Below, piece after piece: positions 35,019 to 46,340 of a stretch of 64,000 nt of DNA. The notes under the pieces were generated by a model. That model saw only the letters and a program-made list of their open reading frames with translations. It did not search any database and had not been told where the DNA came from. A program made the position numbers and the translations under genes. Every line of letters starts with the position of its first letter. Positions within the stretch are counted from its first letter, which is position 1. The DNA is from Amphiura filiformis. Its lineage: Eukaryota; Echinodermata; Ophiuroidea; Amphilepidida; Amphiuridae. The DNA lies in assembly GCF_039555335.1 (NCBI RefSeq), contig NC_092640.1:29704204-29768203 (forward strand), written 5' to 3'.

Positions 35019-36042
35019 ACAACATTTAATGACAATGTCATTTTTTTCAGTAAATCATCTATGTACAAACATGCATTGGATTCAGTTTCCGTGATATGAG
35101 ATATGGGTCTGCATTACCATTTTATGAACACAATTCAGAACCCATTTAGTATGTTGTTATCAGTGGTTCCACTTCCACTGATAGCCCCCCTGGATGGCAA
35201 ATTCTGATATACAAGCAATATACTTTCACATGCCAAATTCTACAGATCGTCAAATCTACATAAACAATATTATATTAAGATTAAAAACACAAAATACAAA
35301 ATAATGATCAAATCAATGCACTCTCTTGCACACATTTTTCTCTCTCTCTCTCATAACACCCTTTTTGTAACATTTCTTAATGTTTTATCTGGGTAACATT
35401 AAAATATTTTGCCTCTATTTTAGGCCTAACAGTTACAGCATCTACAAAAGTATCTTTTTCATAAAAAGTGGTCCATGATTTCTTTGTTTTTGTTGTGTAA
35501 TACAGTTTAAGGACATATAATACAGTATAGGGGTATACAGGGTGTCCCAAAATCTACTGTACAGAAATGTATTTTAAACTCACACAAATAAGATTTTTTT
35601 GGATACCCTGTACAGAAGGACAGCTCATTGGCAACTAAAAAAATGCACCTCAGGAGAAAATCCTAATTATTTTCAATACTTCCTTTTGCTCTAAATCACA
35701 TTCAAAATTGGACACCTTAACTGCCCTTTACCATAGCTTGAATAACATCTAACTGTGCAATTGGGCATTGAATGTGACCTTATTTTAACAGTGCAAAAGG
35801 AAGTATGTTGGAGGATCACATGAGGCACACCTTTTTTACCATTTTGCGGAATCCTGAGTACATGTTGGCCACACACACATGGACTCACTGGTCATAAACA
35901 CATAAAAAGAGTTCAAATTTTTGTTGTTTCTGATGAAATACATACAATACGATAAAAATAACACAATAATCATAGAGATGAAAGTGCAGAAGATAGGAGG
36001 GAGGGACCGGTAGGTTGAATGACAGGTTGCACCGACTCCTAA
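35019..36042. other. 3' flank of the acidic-repeat gene; no further gene recognised
   Basis: AT-rich. Contains CAGGGTGTCCCAAAATCTAC (35539) and its approximate inverse ATACCCTGTACAG (35602), a small transposon-like unit of a kind also present near 43080-43290. The 3'UTR of the acidic gene would start at 36042 and run left; no clear poly(A) signal was chosen. Confidence 0.45.
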
Positions 36043-36138
36043 TCACTCATCATCTCCGTCCACTGCTACTGTTTCTTCTTGGGCCTCCGCCGCATCGCCA
36101 TTGCTGGTCTTCTGTTTCTTCAGGAACTCCTCTCCTTC
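36043..36138 (-). CDS. Acidic repeat-motif protein, last exon
   Basis: Acceptor: a long T/C tract ending CACCCTGCAG before 36138. 32 codons including TGA at 36045-36043. It begins in phase 0 with EGEEFLKKQKTSNGD and ends in an acidic tail ending VDGDDE. The first residues complete the repeated motif whose first half, THTMAETLQ, ends the preceding exon (36748). I do not recognise the family. With an uninterrupted frame, a strong acceptor and phase agreement with four other exons, this is a real gene. Confidence 0.8.
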   Translation of the reverse strand, partial: EGEEFLKKQKTSNGDAAEAQEETVAVDGDDE

Positions 36139-36747
36139 CTGCAGGGTGAAAAAAAAATCAAATTGTAAACAATTTTGTACAATATCAATAAATTCAGACA
36201 TGTATGAGGTCCTCCGTTGATAACAAACTGGGGGTACAGTACAATGATCGCACAGGGATGTGCCATAAATGCAGCACATCAAAAGGAAAGACTTTTAGCA
36301 AAGTGCTTTTTTAAGATAAACTAGACCGAAAAAAAAAAAAAAAAAGAATTTGGGATGCTTTTTTATTTTTTTTTTTTTTGTCAATTTTAGCAAATGATGT
36401 GTCATTTTAAAGCTTGAAAAATGGTTTCAAAGCAGAAATACTGAACTAAAAATTGACTTCACCTGCAAAGTCCCCCCTATGAGATGCTGCATCACAAATG
36501 GGTCTGTTTGGGGCCCCTGGTACCGTACTTAACAGAGGTGCGAAGAACTTTTTCTGGACTTTCCAAAATTAAGGTTGGTATTCTTTTACATAGTAAATAA
36601 AAATAAAAACCTTATTTCTAAGATTTCCTGATTAGGTTTGCTCCGATGAAGACAATCAATTCTTCTTTTGTTGACCCTAATTACTGTGTTTTCAATGGAA
36701 AACTTGTACATTTTTGCACAAAACTAGAAGAACACTGATCTACTGAC

Positions 36748-36933
36748 CTGTAGTGTTTCTGCCATGGTGTGAGTTCGCTTTAGAGATTTAGCCGCCTCGT
36801 CTTCTTCCTCCGCCGCTGCCTCCTCTCCGTCTTTCTTCTCTTCTGCTTGTTCTTCCTCTGCTGCTTCTTTAAGAGCTTTTGTTTGAGCACGAGATTCTGC
36901 AATGGGCTCATCTCCAACAATCTCAGCTCCCTC
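36748..36933 (-). CDS. Acidic repeat-motif protein, penultimate exon
   Basis: 186 nt, exactly 62 codons, phase 0 at both ends: acceptor AATTTTGCAG, donor CTACAG/GTCAGT. Starts EGAEIVGDEP, continues with an Ala/Glu/Lys-rich helix (KALKEAAEEEQAEEKKDGEE, many Glu runs) and ends SLKRTHTMAETLQ. Probably a charged alpha-helix. It is frame-intact, unlike the two longer upstream exons. Skipping or duplicating this exon would keep the frame. Confidence 0.8.
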
Positions 36934-37084
36934 CTGCAAAATTGAATCGGTGAGCATAATATATCACTGACCTAGGTTGTTTCAAAATTTCTGAAAACAG
37001 GCCGGGCATAAATCAAAGAGCAACAGGTGGTGCCCCAACAGGCAACAACAATGTGATATAAAATTGGATTAATTGAGCCCATAT

Positions 37085-37180
37085 TTATTGGTCGAGCTAT
37101 GAGTTTTAAAATATTGGGCGAGGCGTGAGTCGAGTCAATATTTTAAAACTCATAGCGAGACCAATAAATATTAGCGTAAA
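37085..37180. repeat. Hairpin repeat in an intron of the acidic-repeat gene
   Basis: ATTTATTGGTCGAGCTATGAG and TTTTAAAATATTG are inverted as CAATATTTTAAAACTCATAG then CGAGACCAATAAAT. A related sequence lies near 28430-28560 and this copy may extend to about 37060-37290. Confidence 0.7.
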
Positions 37181-37626
37181 GCATCCAATTTAATCATTAT
37201 TATGTGTTGGCTCCAATATTTTCACACACTTGGATTCATCAAAACATAATAATGTTGTATATTGGATGATGATTCTCATTATATTCAAGAGTGTCAATCA
37301 ATCTATTGCCTGTAACAAACAGCATACACACGTTGTTGATCAACCCTAAAATCAAGGCTTATATTAAGCAGGCACCCAGGCTTTTTTTACCCCATGGTTG
37401 CCCAGTTTTGGCTCCTGGTGTGTCAAACTACAAACTATAGGACCAGGAGCTATCTTTGGGACCAGGAGCTCATTTTAGCTCTTGGTCCTGGCATACTTAA
37501 CATAAGGCCTGCCTAAAATAATGTTTGGATGTACATAATTGACATTTTCTTTTTGTGAATCCGCCGATTACTCGTTCACATGCATGAACGGAAAATACCA
37601 CGCCAGCATGCACGTTCATTGCTTAC

Positions 37627-37880
37627 CTTTGCAGTTACCACCATTGTGTTGTCCTTTGTTACTTTGGGTGGTTCCGACTCCTTCGCTGCCTCTGCAATAG
37701 CTTCCGTCTCTGCCCTTGTGCTACCTTCAATCTTTCCTCCTTCCAAGTACGCCTCTGCCGCCTTGACGGTGGCTTGGATGGTGGTGTCTCTCTCAACTGG
37801 TGGCTTCTCTTCATCCGCTTCAGCGATTGTTTTGCGACAAGGTCTTCCGCCCCTGACCTCTTCAAGAATTCAGCTCCTTC
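37627..37880 (-). CDS. Acidic repeat-motif protein, internal exon (1-nt frame break)
   Basis: Acceptor TTATCTTACAG, donor GCAAAG/GTAAGC. 254 nt, one short of 85 codons. Starts EGAEFLKRSGAEDLVA, then the frame shifts at the GCAAAACAATC stretch and continues as TIAEADEEKPPVERDTTIQA, TVKAAEAYLEGGKIEG, and ends VTKDNTMVVTAK. Restoring one base would give phase 0 at both ends like its neighbours, so an assembly deletion is more likely than a pseudogene. Contains one complete internal motif (RDTTIQATVKAAEAYLE) and half motifs at both ends. Confidence 0.75.
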
Positions 37881-38269
37881 CTGTAAGATAACATAAATAG
37901 GATTCATTGCCACAATGGTATCCATGCAAGGTTTTTTAGATCAAGTATTCAACAGCAATTGCACAATGCACATACAGCAAGTTTAGCCAGCTATTTTTCA
38001 TTTGTCACATGCAGCAGTTGTGATGGCATTTGCTTAGTACAAAGTGTTGCAACTTTGTGCTCCTAAGGGACAGAGAAAAGGGTGTGGTAAGTTTGTATAC
38101 AAAGACATCACTTAAGGTGAATGTCAGTACTGGGGAAAGAGTTAATTGGGGGGTGCTACAGTTCTGGAAAGAGCCAAGAAAAGTTTTTTGGTATTAAATC
38201 CTTTGCAGTACTGCGTACATGCCTACTAGGCAACAAAAGCTATTTCATTCAATGCTGCAACAAATCATA

Positions 38270-38345
38270 TGTAATGTACATTAAGTGAATGCAATATAAT
38301 ATACATTAAGTGAATACAATATAGTGTACATCAAGTGAATGCAAA
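38270..38345. repeat. ~29-bp tandem repeat, about 3 copies
   Basis: Units of TGTACATTAAGTGAATGCAA / TATACATTAAGTGAATACAA / TGTACATCAAGTGAATGCAA. Intronic. Confidence 0.8.
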
Positions 38346-38805
38346 CAATTTAGCTACAGGTTCAAATCAAGAGCATACAGAAGGTGTTCAATGTTGAGTT
38401 GAGGTGAAACCATGCTGCAATAGAATGTGATTGATGAAATGATATTTGCTGCTTCACAAAATTCACAGATAACATGACTGCACATGCCTACATAAACACA
38501 AAACCTGACAATTTCTCAAGTTAGGGTGATGAAAACTTGTCACTTCTTCTTATGTGATTCGTGCATCACCTGTGAAATTACATGGTATGAAAAAGGCACA
38601 TCTTACAACAGGTACAACAGACTCCAATAACATTAACAGGCATGATATTTATCCTTTGTCAAAAAATAGGGAAAATTAGGCATAACAGAAATATGTAATA
38701 AAAGAAAATATGTAAATATTGACTATAAAAAAGTAGGAATTCCTATTTAAAAAGGAAAAATATTATGCCTGATTAACCTTTGAACTTTCTGCATTTTGTA
38801 TGTAC

Positions 38806-38983
38806 CTGATGAAATTGCAACGTTCACATTACGAGCAATCAGCAACGGCATGTACACAGCGGCACGGCTATCTATCCCTGCAACGAAATGCTGTAAGAGG
38901 ACAACTTTGTGCCTTTTAATAGTCAGGAATTCAGGACTGTCCGTTGTCATCTTGTTGATATCTTGTAGTCGTATTCTCCAAAT
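38806..38983 (-). CDS. Candidate exon of unknown family
   Basis: Bounded by an acceptor-like CATGTGACAG and a donor CATCAG/GTACAT, 178 nt, open throughout (phase 0 in, phase 1 out). The peptide runs IWRIRLQDINKMTTDSPEFL, then TIKRHKVVLLQHFVAGIDS and RAAVYMPLLIARNVNVAISS. It looks like globular protein rather than repeat, but I do not recognise it. It lies on the same strand between two phase-0 exons of the acidic gene and its phases do not fit between them, so it would belong to another transcript, a retrocopied fragment or an alternative exon. Its reality is uncertain. Confidence 0.35.
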
Positions 38984-39430
38984 CTGTCACATGCATAGAG
39001 GAGAGGGAAAACAGAAAAGGAAAGAAAATGTGCTGCTGGGTTGTTGGATGAAAATCACTCTCTTCACGTTCTAATCCCTAAGTATTTGAAGCTCCAATCC
39101 AGATGTACTTGAAGTTGAAGCTCCAATTCCTGCGTACATTTGCTCTAGATTTAAGAAAACAGTCTAAGATCATCTTATCACAAAGTTTAACCAACCTGGA
39201 AAATAAATGAATAAATAAATAAAATTTTATACTTGTGTTTTCAGTTTTCATAATCTGCAAACAAAAACCCAGATAATATAATAAAGAGAAAAGTGCAGAC
39301 TGCTGACAGTTTGTTTCATGCAAAATGATCATTGATGAGTGGAGGATAGGAGGTGAGCGAGGGAGCATGGCCTACTGCAATTGTCTTTGGTTTTTTTCTT
39401 TAGTAGCGAGCGAGCTAGTGGTTCAAATAC

Positions 39431-39844
39431 CTTGGCTGTTTCAACCATTGTGCTGTCTCGTGGTACCTTGGGCTTTGACGATTCTGCATCTGTTGATTTT
39501 TCTCCTGTGGAAATACTTTCTTCGGCTGTTTTATCCTCAGCAGATTTTTCTCCTGTGGAACTACTTTCCTCTACTGTTTTGTCTTGGCGGGTTTGTCTCC
39601 TGTGGAACTTTCCTCAGCGGATTTGTCCTCTGTTGAATCTGTTGAATTTTCTTCTGTGGGTTTTTCTTCTGCTGCTGCTGCTTCATTTCTTGTCCGCCCT
39701 TCCACTTTACCTTCTGATTCTAAAAAGGCTTCTGCCTCTTTGACAGTTGCCTCAATAGTTGTATCTCTGTGAACGGATGGCGTTTCCTCTTCCGGTTTGG
39801 CAATCAGGTCTTGACACCTGACCGCTTTAAGAACTCTGCCCTTC
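39431..39844 (-). CDS. Acidic repeat-motif protein, long internal exon (three 1-nt frame breaks)
   Basis: Acceptor TTTTTGCAG, donor GCCAAG/GTATTT. 414 nt. Homologous to the exon at 37627-37880: it starts like EG.AEFLKRSG, then DLIAKPEEETPSVHRDTTIE, ATVKEAEAFLESEGKVEG, a Ser/Thr/Glu-rich insert with repeated EESSTGDK/EESSSTGEK/EESISTGEK units, and ends VPRDSTMVETAK. The frame breaks three times (near the start, after RSG, and after DKPAK). Each is explained by one missing base, and the three together return the exon to a multiple of three with phase 0 at both ends. The STGEK insert is absent from the sister exon. Confidence 0.7.
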
Positions 39845-40089
39845 CTGCAAAAAGCACAAGATAGTCATTTGTATTAGCAGATACTACAGAAAGCAAAGTC
39901 CATCATACTATACCCTAATTGTTATTTTGTCTCTGCTATTATCTAGAATTTTTAAAAAAAGTTTCAAGTAATACTATGAGCAGTACATTAGGTTCAAAGG
40001 TAAGTAAAAATAATGAATTAAGTATAAAATTATATCAATTATTATTAAATTATTAGCAAAAGTTAATCACTTGTTAACATCCTATCTTA

Positions 40090-40560
40090 CTTAGGTACCG
40101 GTACTGTAGTGTATTTATAAGTGGTAATTTTTGTGAAGATTTTATTTTTTTGAATGGGAGTTCCAACCATGAAATTAACACCTTGCGAAATATGTTATTA
40201 ACGTAGACCACTTGACATTGTTTATCAACAAAGGCGAGGGGCTGATCTATCGGTATGCTTGAACGAACCGCTACACTGTTCAATGGCTTTCTTAGATCAT
40301 CGTACGCAATGTGGTGGGCTATTTAAAATGCATGTGCCCTGAGCAAACTACGATGCGTACGCACATTACTGGTGCAGGGCAAAGCACTTGTAATGGAAAT
40401 ATGCATAATTCACGCGCAAGCCGCACATACTGCCGGGCAATGACGTCACATGTCAAGTGGTAAAGGGTTGGGAAATCATGATGAAAATAACACATTCTCT
40501 GCACTCCTAATTGCCAAAATAACTGTTCGGCTGTGTACACACAAATTACCACCTATAACA
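40090..40560. mobile_element. Dispersed element, short copy (inverse of 61770-63430)
   Basis: Contains ACCACTTGACATTGTTTATC, AACGAACCGCTACACTGTTC and ATTTAAAATGCATGTGCCCT. The same words appear inverted at 63300-63420 and 61810-61850, where they are separated by about 1.4 kb of extra sequence. This copy looks like an internally deleted derivative. Confidence 0.65.
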
Positions 40561-40827
40561 CTTTGTCCCAGATCCTGCAAAAGTATGACTGGTGGGCTCT
40601 CTCTAAGGCTTCTGATTTAAACCTAATTTGATACAAAAATAAAAATTCATAAATAACTTAAATTAAAAATGTAAAAATAAACACAAAGCATGGAAGTAAG
40701 AGTAAGTCTGCTACTAAAATTTACAGTCTGGAGAAGAACTTATGACTTATGAATATTAAATGTACTTGTATAATATAACTACAAAGAGAAATAAGAATAC
40801 AAAATTTACGGTTAGTATTTTCTATTA

Positions 40828-41210
40828 GGCAAAATAAAAAAATTAACATGTTTCACGTCCCCTCCCGCTTCCTTTTTTGAGGTTTCCTCAAATATATTTT
40901 TAATTTTTTGAAATTTAGTTATAACTTTTCAAAAAATATGTCTAGGATGTTGAAATGCTTTCTATAGCCTTGTTAAGACACAAGAAACATTTTAGGATGG
41001 TTTTGTGATTACTGGAGGGGGTGTAACTCTCAGAACAACAAATAAAAAAGGGCCTCCTCCTCCTTTTTCCAGGCATTATTGTATACGCTAAAACAGCTCT
41101 AAGTATGGGTATTTGCACCAATTTTGCGATAAAAAATAGTAAATAAAAAGCCCCCTCCTCCTTTTTTTCGAAAACCCGGACGTGAAACATGTTTTATTTT
41201 TTACTTGGCC
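40828..41210. mobile_element. MITE with ACATGTTTCACGTCC ends, TTA target duplication
   Basis: Ends GGC(C)AAATAA...AACATGTTTCACGTCC and GGACGTGAAACATGTTTTAT...TTGGCC. TTA flanks both sides (40825-40827, 41211-41213), a Harbinger-type 3-bp duplication. The interior is paralogous to the copy at 44055-49301. Confidence 0.85.
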
Positions 41211-42897
41211 TTACTACTAACAGGCCTTTGGATTGACTTCTTATAAATTAAATTCACAACAAAAACATACAGTGTCTTATTCCAATTATTCCAAAACAAA
41301 TTTTATAATTAAAATAATACATTTAAAACTTAACTAATCAAACATAAAAATATATTTTTAAACAATTTATAATAGGCCTAAATAGAATTATGAATTATAA
41401 CAAATTGTGTAATTTCCCTAGAATTACAAGTTCAGTAATTACAGTAATCGATGAATACCTATAATTTAAAACTAACATCATTGGACAAACACAGGCTAAA
41501 AATGTCTTGGTCACAATGTCACTCACAGTCACAGATTAACAATGGCATTTCAAATAAGGGGCACTAATATGTTTTTTACTGTTCAAACGAGAGGAAAGCT
41601 CATAAATTTACATTATACACTAGTAGGTTGTGCATGAAATTATTCATTGGCGCCAAACAAAGGATTTGAACCGGTGTCCATCACCGTATGACTGTTCTTG
41701 TACAATGTACAACTTACCGGTACTTTTTGTGCTTAGAACTTATTCAAGTGTTTTATTGATGTAAGGCTCTTCTTCACAATAATATTAATTCTTAGTTTCC
41801 TGGTTTGATTTTTAAAAAGGCACAAGGTAATTTTTAATTATTAATGTTACTTATCATTCATTTTCTTTATTTTGAAACATGGTCACAATTCGCTGGCATA
41901 GTGCACGTTAGAATATGGCCGTTGCTAGGTCAACTGGCTCACGCTTTCTTTGTTACGAACCACTGATCGATATGATTACAACACAAAGCCTATGGCATAT
42001 CATAATTCGGAAGAGGTGTATGAGCCCAGGCTTGAACCAGTAATGGTTACTAACGTGCACTACGACAACGAATTACACAACCCAATGGTACATTTTGGCA
42101 CTGCAGATTTAATTATATTGCAAAATTATTGATGATATTTAATCCATGGATGCTATTTGAAAATTGTTCAGCATCAGCATCATAGCATCATTCCTAATAG
42201 ATATGATCAACATTAGGCCAAAAAAAATAAATTGTTTGGTTGCCCTTCCGAGACAAAATTTGGAGGGTCAGTATGTCGATCCTTTTTTTTTTTCATGGAC
42301 TCTTCCTCAATTTTTCCTCCATTTTGAAAAGGCTAGTATGGACAAATGCTTGATCATTTTAATTATTATGGTTAAAAAATTGTGTGTTTTGGACAGGATT
42401 TAACCAGAAATACTTCTTGTTTTCAATCAAATATGCATTTAATAATTAAAATGAGTGAATAACAAATATAAAATTAAAAGTCCTTGATTCTGTCTAAAAA
42501 AACCTAACATCATAACATTACATGTACGTAATATGTAGGTATGCCAGGTGAATTCAAATTTGCCATCAAACTGCATCATTTTATCAAATTAAAGCCCTTG
42601 AGTAAAGAAAGCCAACACTGAAAACCTTTTTGTCATAGCACTTTCCGTAGCAAAGTTACATCTTGTCAAAGATTGACTTTCATCAAAAAGATTCTCCTAG
42701 CAAAATTCCCCATAACAGCACGGGGGTGTTTCTAGATCTTAGTCTCATGACGATAGCACCTTTTTTAATGGAACTGCTATCAAAATCTCTCTGAAATTCC
42801 ATGTGCGAGTCTCTCATCACCAAAAAAAATCATATATTTGGGTCAAGTGAAGTATAGACAACATATTTATGAAGGTTTCCTTCTTAAAAAGGTTCTT

Positions 42898-43974
42898 TGG
42901 CCACGTGTTTTGAACTCGCCACCCTTAGCGTTACATCACAAATATTATGAATTTTTACACCAATCAAGTTTCAAATTAGAATATCTCCACAACTATCAAC
43001 CCTAAACTAGCAAAAGTATACTTTTTTGGAAAGCTGAAGGCAAAAGCAATTTAAATATACACATTTCAACTCACTGTACAGGGTGACCTTGAAGTTATAC
43101 AGGGTGGAATTAAAAAAAAATCCAAATAAAAAATGGGTCATTTAATGCATTGCTTATTACTAACTTGCAGTTATAAACTGAAAGTAAACAACATTGATTT
43201 GGTTAGAGGTTAGGGGGAGCCTACTGACTCTGGAAGAAAAAAAATCACAGCTGTTTGGTAATCTCGAATACAGGGTGTCCCAAAATATGTTCAAATTTTT
43301 TACAATTCAACATATTTTGAACTGAAACATTTTACCCCTAACCCATACAAAAAAAAGTAAGTCCATATTTAGATTCCTCATCAAATTTCCTCTCAGAAAA
43401 TGTAAACTTTGACTATGATAGGATAAGTAATTAAAAATTTACAGCAACTTTTAGATTTTGAAGACATCCGCATTGCTTACTACAGTATTTAATATGAAAA
43501 CGGGTAGTTTTGTACATAAAGTTTGCATTTTATAGACTAAACCAATCATAAAGAGTTAAAAATGATTAAAAACAATTAGCAGAATTAATAATCTTTCAAA
43601 AGAGCTCTTAACCATGTCTGTAGCCCATATGGATGCAAAGATATGATCAGTTGATTCAACGCACACACACAAAATCTTTATTTCCCATAGACTTTGCACA
43701 TACCGCCACCGCCTCATCCGCCACCGCCTCATCCACCACCTCGGTCATTCTGAACTCAAACAACTCTAACTCCACTATCTTAGCTGATAAACAATTCTCC
43801 TTTGGAGGTCTGTTAGGGCACTTATATAGCTACAAAATGACACCAAACACACTTCAATACCTTTTGTTTAAAGCAGAGATATAACAATTTGAACGAGTCT
43901 CGATTTGGAAAAGCGTAACAACACCACCATTTTTGGGTGGCGAGTTCAAAACGCGTGGCCCTTTTTAATTTCAA
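42898..43974. mobile_element. TTAA-flanked element, ~1.1 kb
   Basis: TTAA at 42894-42897 and 43975-43978. Ends: GGCCACGTGTTTTGAACTCG then CCACCC at the left, GGGTGGCGAGTTCAAAACGC then GTGGCCC at the right. The interior holds ACAGGGTG words (43078, 43098, 43272), related to the unit at 35539. No transposase seen. piggyBac-type by target site. Confidence 0.75.
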
Positions 43975-44706
43975 TGTAAATTTGTATTGCCGGTTTAGGC
44001 CTATTTGATTGACTAACAAATGTGTTAACCGAGGTTTCCCTGTGATACCTATAAGGCCAAATAAAAAATAAAACATGTTTCACGTCCCCTCCCGCTTCCT
44101 TTTTTGAGGTTTCTTCAATTTTTTTTTTTTTTTTGAAATTCAGTTATAACTTTTCAAAAAATATGTCTAGGAAGTAGAGGTGCTTTCTATAGCCTTGCTA
44201 ATATACAAGGAACACTTTTATAGGTTTTGTGATAGTTAGAGGGGCCTATCTCTCAGAACAACAAATAAAAAGAGGCCTCCTCCTCTTTCCAGGCATTATT
44301 GTATCCGTTAAAATAGCTCTAATTATGGGTATTTACACCGATTTTGCGATAAAAAATAAAAATGATGTGAGTGCGCATGCGCGAGTGATCAGTCCCATCT
44401 TCAGATCGCTCTGATTTTCTGGGTGTAAATTCCACCTTTTTCACCCATATTGTTATTCCATCTACAAACTAAGTGTTTCATTATATATTTTGAATCATCT
44501 TTGGCGTGATTGTACTGTTCCATCGTGACTTGATCCCGATTATTTTAGTTCTTCATCAACTGTTGACCACTCCCTTTGTTTACCCAAGCAACCATCAATC
44601 CATCATGGCGGCCTACATGAACTCGATGATGTGCTAGTTACGGCGACTCGTCGGGCGTGAGGTCAAGTATTGCTGGGTTGGATTTGGTGACCTGTATGTA
44701 TGACTC

Positions 44707-45467
44707 TTGTTCAAAATGTCGAACTTCATTACTGTGAGTACTCTCATATTATTTACTACCATAATCCTGACTGTGGACAGCTTCAGAAATAATAGCTACC
44801 ATGACGAAGCTTGCATTGATTACATCATGTGTACCAACTCTACGATGACGAGCTCATCACCGTGCTTGTTTGATCTATGGCATGCGAGTTGCGGTTCGAC
44901 TATGTTTACTAATATCAAAGTGAATTTTGCCTACAAATATCTCCCGGCAGTACCCTTGGTGCTACGTAAGAGTTACAAACTGCTATTTCCATGTAACCTA
45001 AAATTTGATGGCAATAACTGTAAACTGTTTCTTGTGTATTATTGCATTATGATCATCTCCCAATCTGGAGACACTGAAGTTAATCCAGGACCAAGCACAC
45101 ACGGCAGCCTTGGTGACTCAAGTGAAAATCCTTTATTTCCATGTCAAATATGCCATCAACCATGTACGGGAGGACAAGGCAGTGCAGTGTGATGAATGTG
45201 ATGAATGGTATCACTCAAGTTGTATGAATATGAACACCCTTGTTTATGAAGCCCTTGGTAGCAGTAAGGTATCTTGGGTTTGTTGCAGCTGTAACATGCC
45301 AAATTTTTCTAAATCATTCTGTACTCTAGACTCTATTAACATGTCTAATAGCTTCAGCAGTTTGGATGACGAAGCGAATATTCCACCACCCCTAGCCTCT
45401 TCATCACCTGCTGCCACCAGCATCCCCCAAGCTAGGGTGAAGGATAACAGTACTAAGAAGTCCAAAC
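44707..45467 (+). pseudogene. LINE ORF1: 2A-like peptide then PHD finger, one frame break
   Basis: The ATG at 44707 opens a frame with a hydrophobic N-terminal segment (FITVSTLILFTTIILTV), then CKLFLVYYCIMIISQSGD leading into the 2A-type motif DTEVNPGP (45070-45093), which fits the D-x-E-x-N-P-G-P consensus. Immediately after comes a PHD-type zinc finger: CQICHQPC in the first frame, then CDECDEWYHSSC and WVCCSC in the next frame after a one-base shift near 45170. 2A peptides cause ribosome skipping between Gly and Pro and are known from CR1/L2-type LINEs in sea urchins and amphioxus. Here it would separate the hydrophobic leader from the PHD protein. The frame is then cut at 45468 by a MITE. 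Confidence 0.8.
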
Positions 45468-45650
45468 CAGTGTTCACTCTCTCTGGAAATTGGGTGGGCC
45501 AAATGAAACATTTTTGTGCCAAATTGACCCAATTTTGGCTCAGTAATTCCCCAAATTGACTAATTGTAATACAGCATTGCAAATTTGTTTGCGCCAAAAA
45601 TAATTTTCACTGGGCCAAAATTGAGACATACGGCCTCTGAGTAAACACTG
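45468..45650. mobile_element. hAT-type MITE inside the LINE
   Basis: 183 bp with ends CAGTGTTCACTC and GAGTAAACACTG and a perfect 8-bp target duplication GTCCAAAC (45460-45467 and 45651-45658). The interior has TGGGTGGGCCAAA / CACTGGGCCAAAA words. Interrupts the LINE coding region between ORF1 and the endonuclease. Confidence 0.9.
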
Positions 45651-45679
45651 GTCCAAACCTACCAATAGACATCACCTGA

Positions 45680-46340
45680 AAGTTGTTATTATAAATTTCC
45701 AAGGTATACGGAGTAAAAAAGCTGCTTTGCAAACATTCTTGGACATTAATCAGCCTGATGTGGTAATTGGTACGGAGACCCATATTGATAGTACCATCCT
45801 GTCAAGTGAGATATTTCCGCCTGACTACAACGTAACAAGGAAAGATTGTGACTTACATGGAGGGGGTGTGCTAATTGCTCTTAAGGGTGACCTTATAGGC
45901 ACGCACAGACCTGACTTGGACACGAACTCAGAAATATTATGGACTCAGCTAGATATAATGGGGTCCAAACCCCTGCTTATTGGGGCATTCTACCGCCACA
46001 GATTACTACTCTCCCAGAATATGAATATCTAAAGCAGCTTCAAGCAACTCACTGGATAAAATAAAACTGTCCAAAGGTCAACAGGTGTGGCTTGAGGCGA
46101 CTTCAACCTTCCAGGTATTAACTGGACCAGTGTTTCTACCACACCAGGGGCTACAAACCAGGCTTGTCACGTGAATTTATTGACATTGTGAATGATAAGT
46201 GTTTTGAGCAGATGGTTACTAAGCCTACCAGGATCAACAATATTCTTGACCTGTTTCTCACCACACACTCTACCCTGGTGGAGAAATCAACCGTCCTGCC
46301 AGGTATGAGCGACCACGACGGGATACCGTTCATCATTGTC
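45680..46340 (+). pseudogene. LINE ORF2: APE-type endonuclease, frameshifted
   Basis: Begins near VVIINFQGIRSKKAAL and continues with INQPDVVIGTETHIDS (catalytic Glu in the ETH/ETW position), GGGVLIALKGDL and PLLIGAFYRH. After breaks around 46010-46150 come the GDFNLPG-like segment (GGCGACTTCAACCTTCC) and later TKPTRINNILDLFLT and VLPGMSDHDGIPF, the family's terminal SDH motif. Nicks target DNA to prime reverse transcription. Frame breaks make this copy non-functional as written. Confidence 0.8.

Noticed and set aside
39078-39200. Minus-strand ORF (LVKLCDKMILDCFLKSRANV) after an acceptor-like CAG
   Set aside because: No donor before its stop, no recognisable family, and it lies in an intron; left as noise.
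41640-41700. tRNA or tRNA-derived SINE on the minus strand (B-box-like GGTTCAAATCC)
   Set aside because: No matching A box or cloverleaf arms upstream; the acceptor-like TTTGGCGCC is not paired.
43690-43760. Minus-strand exon (MTEVVDEAVADEAVAV) with possible splice sites
   Set aside because: Short, driven by a 15-bp tandem duplication, inside a TTAA-bounded element; no resemblance to the acidic gene's motif.
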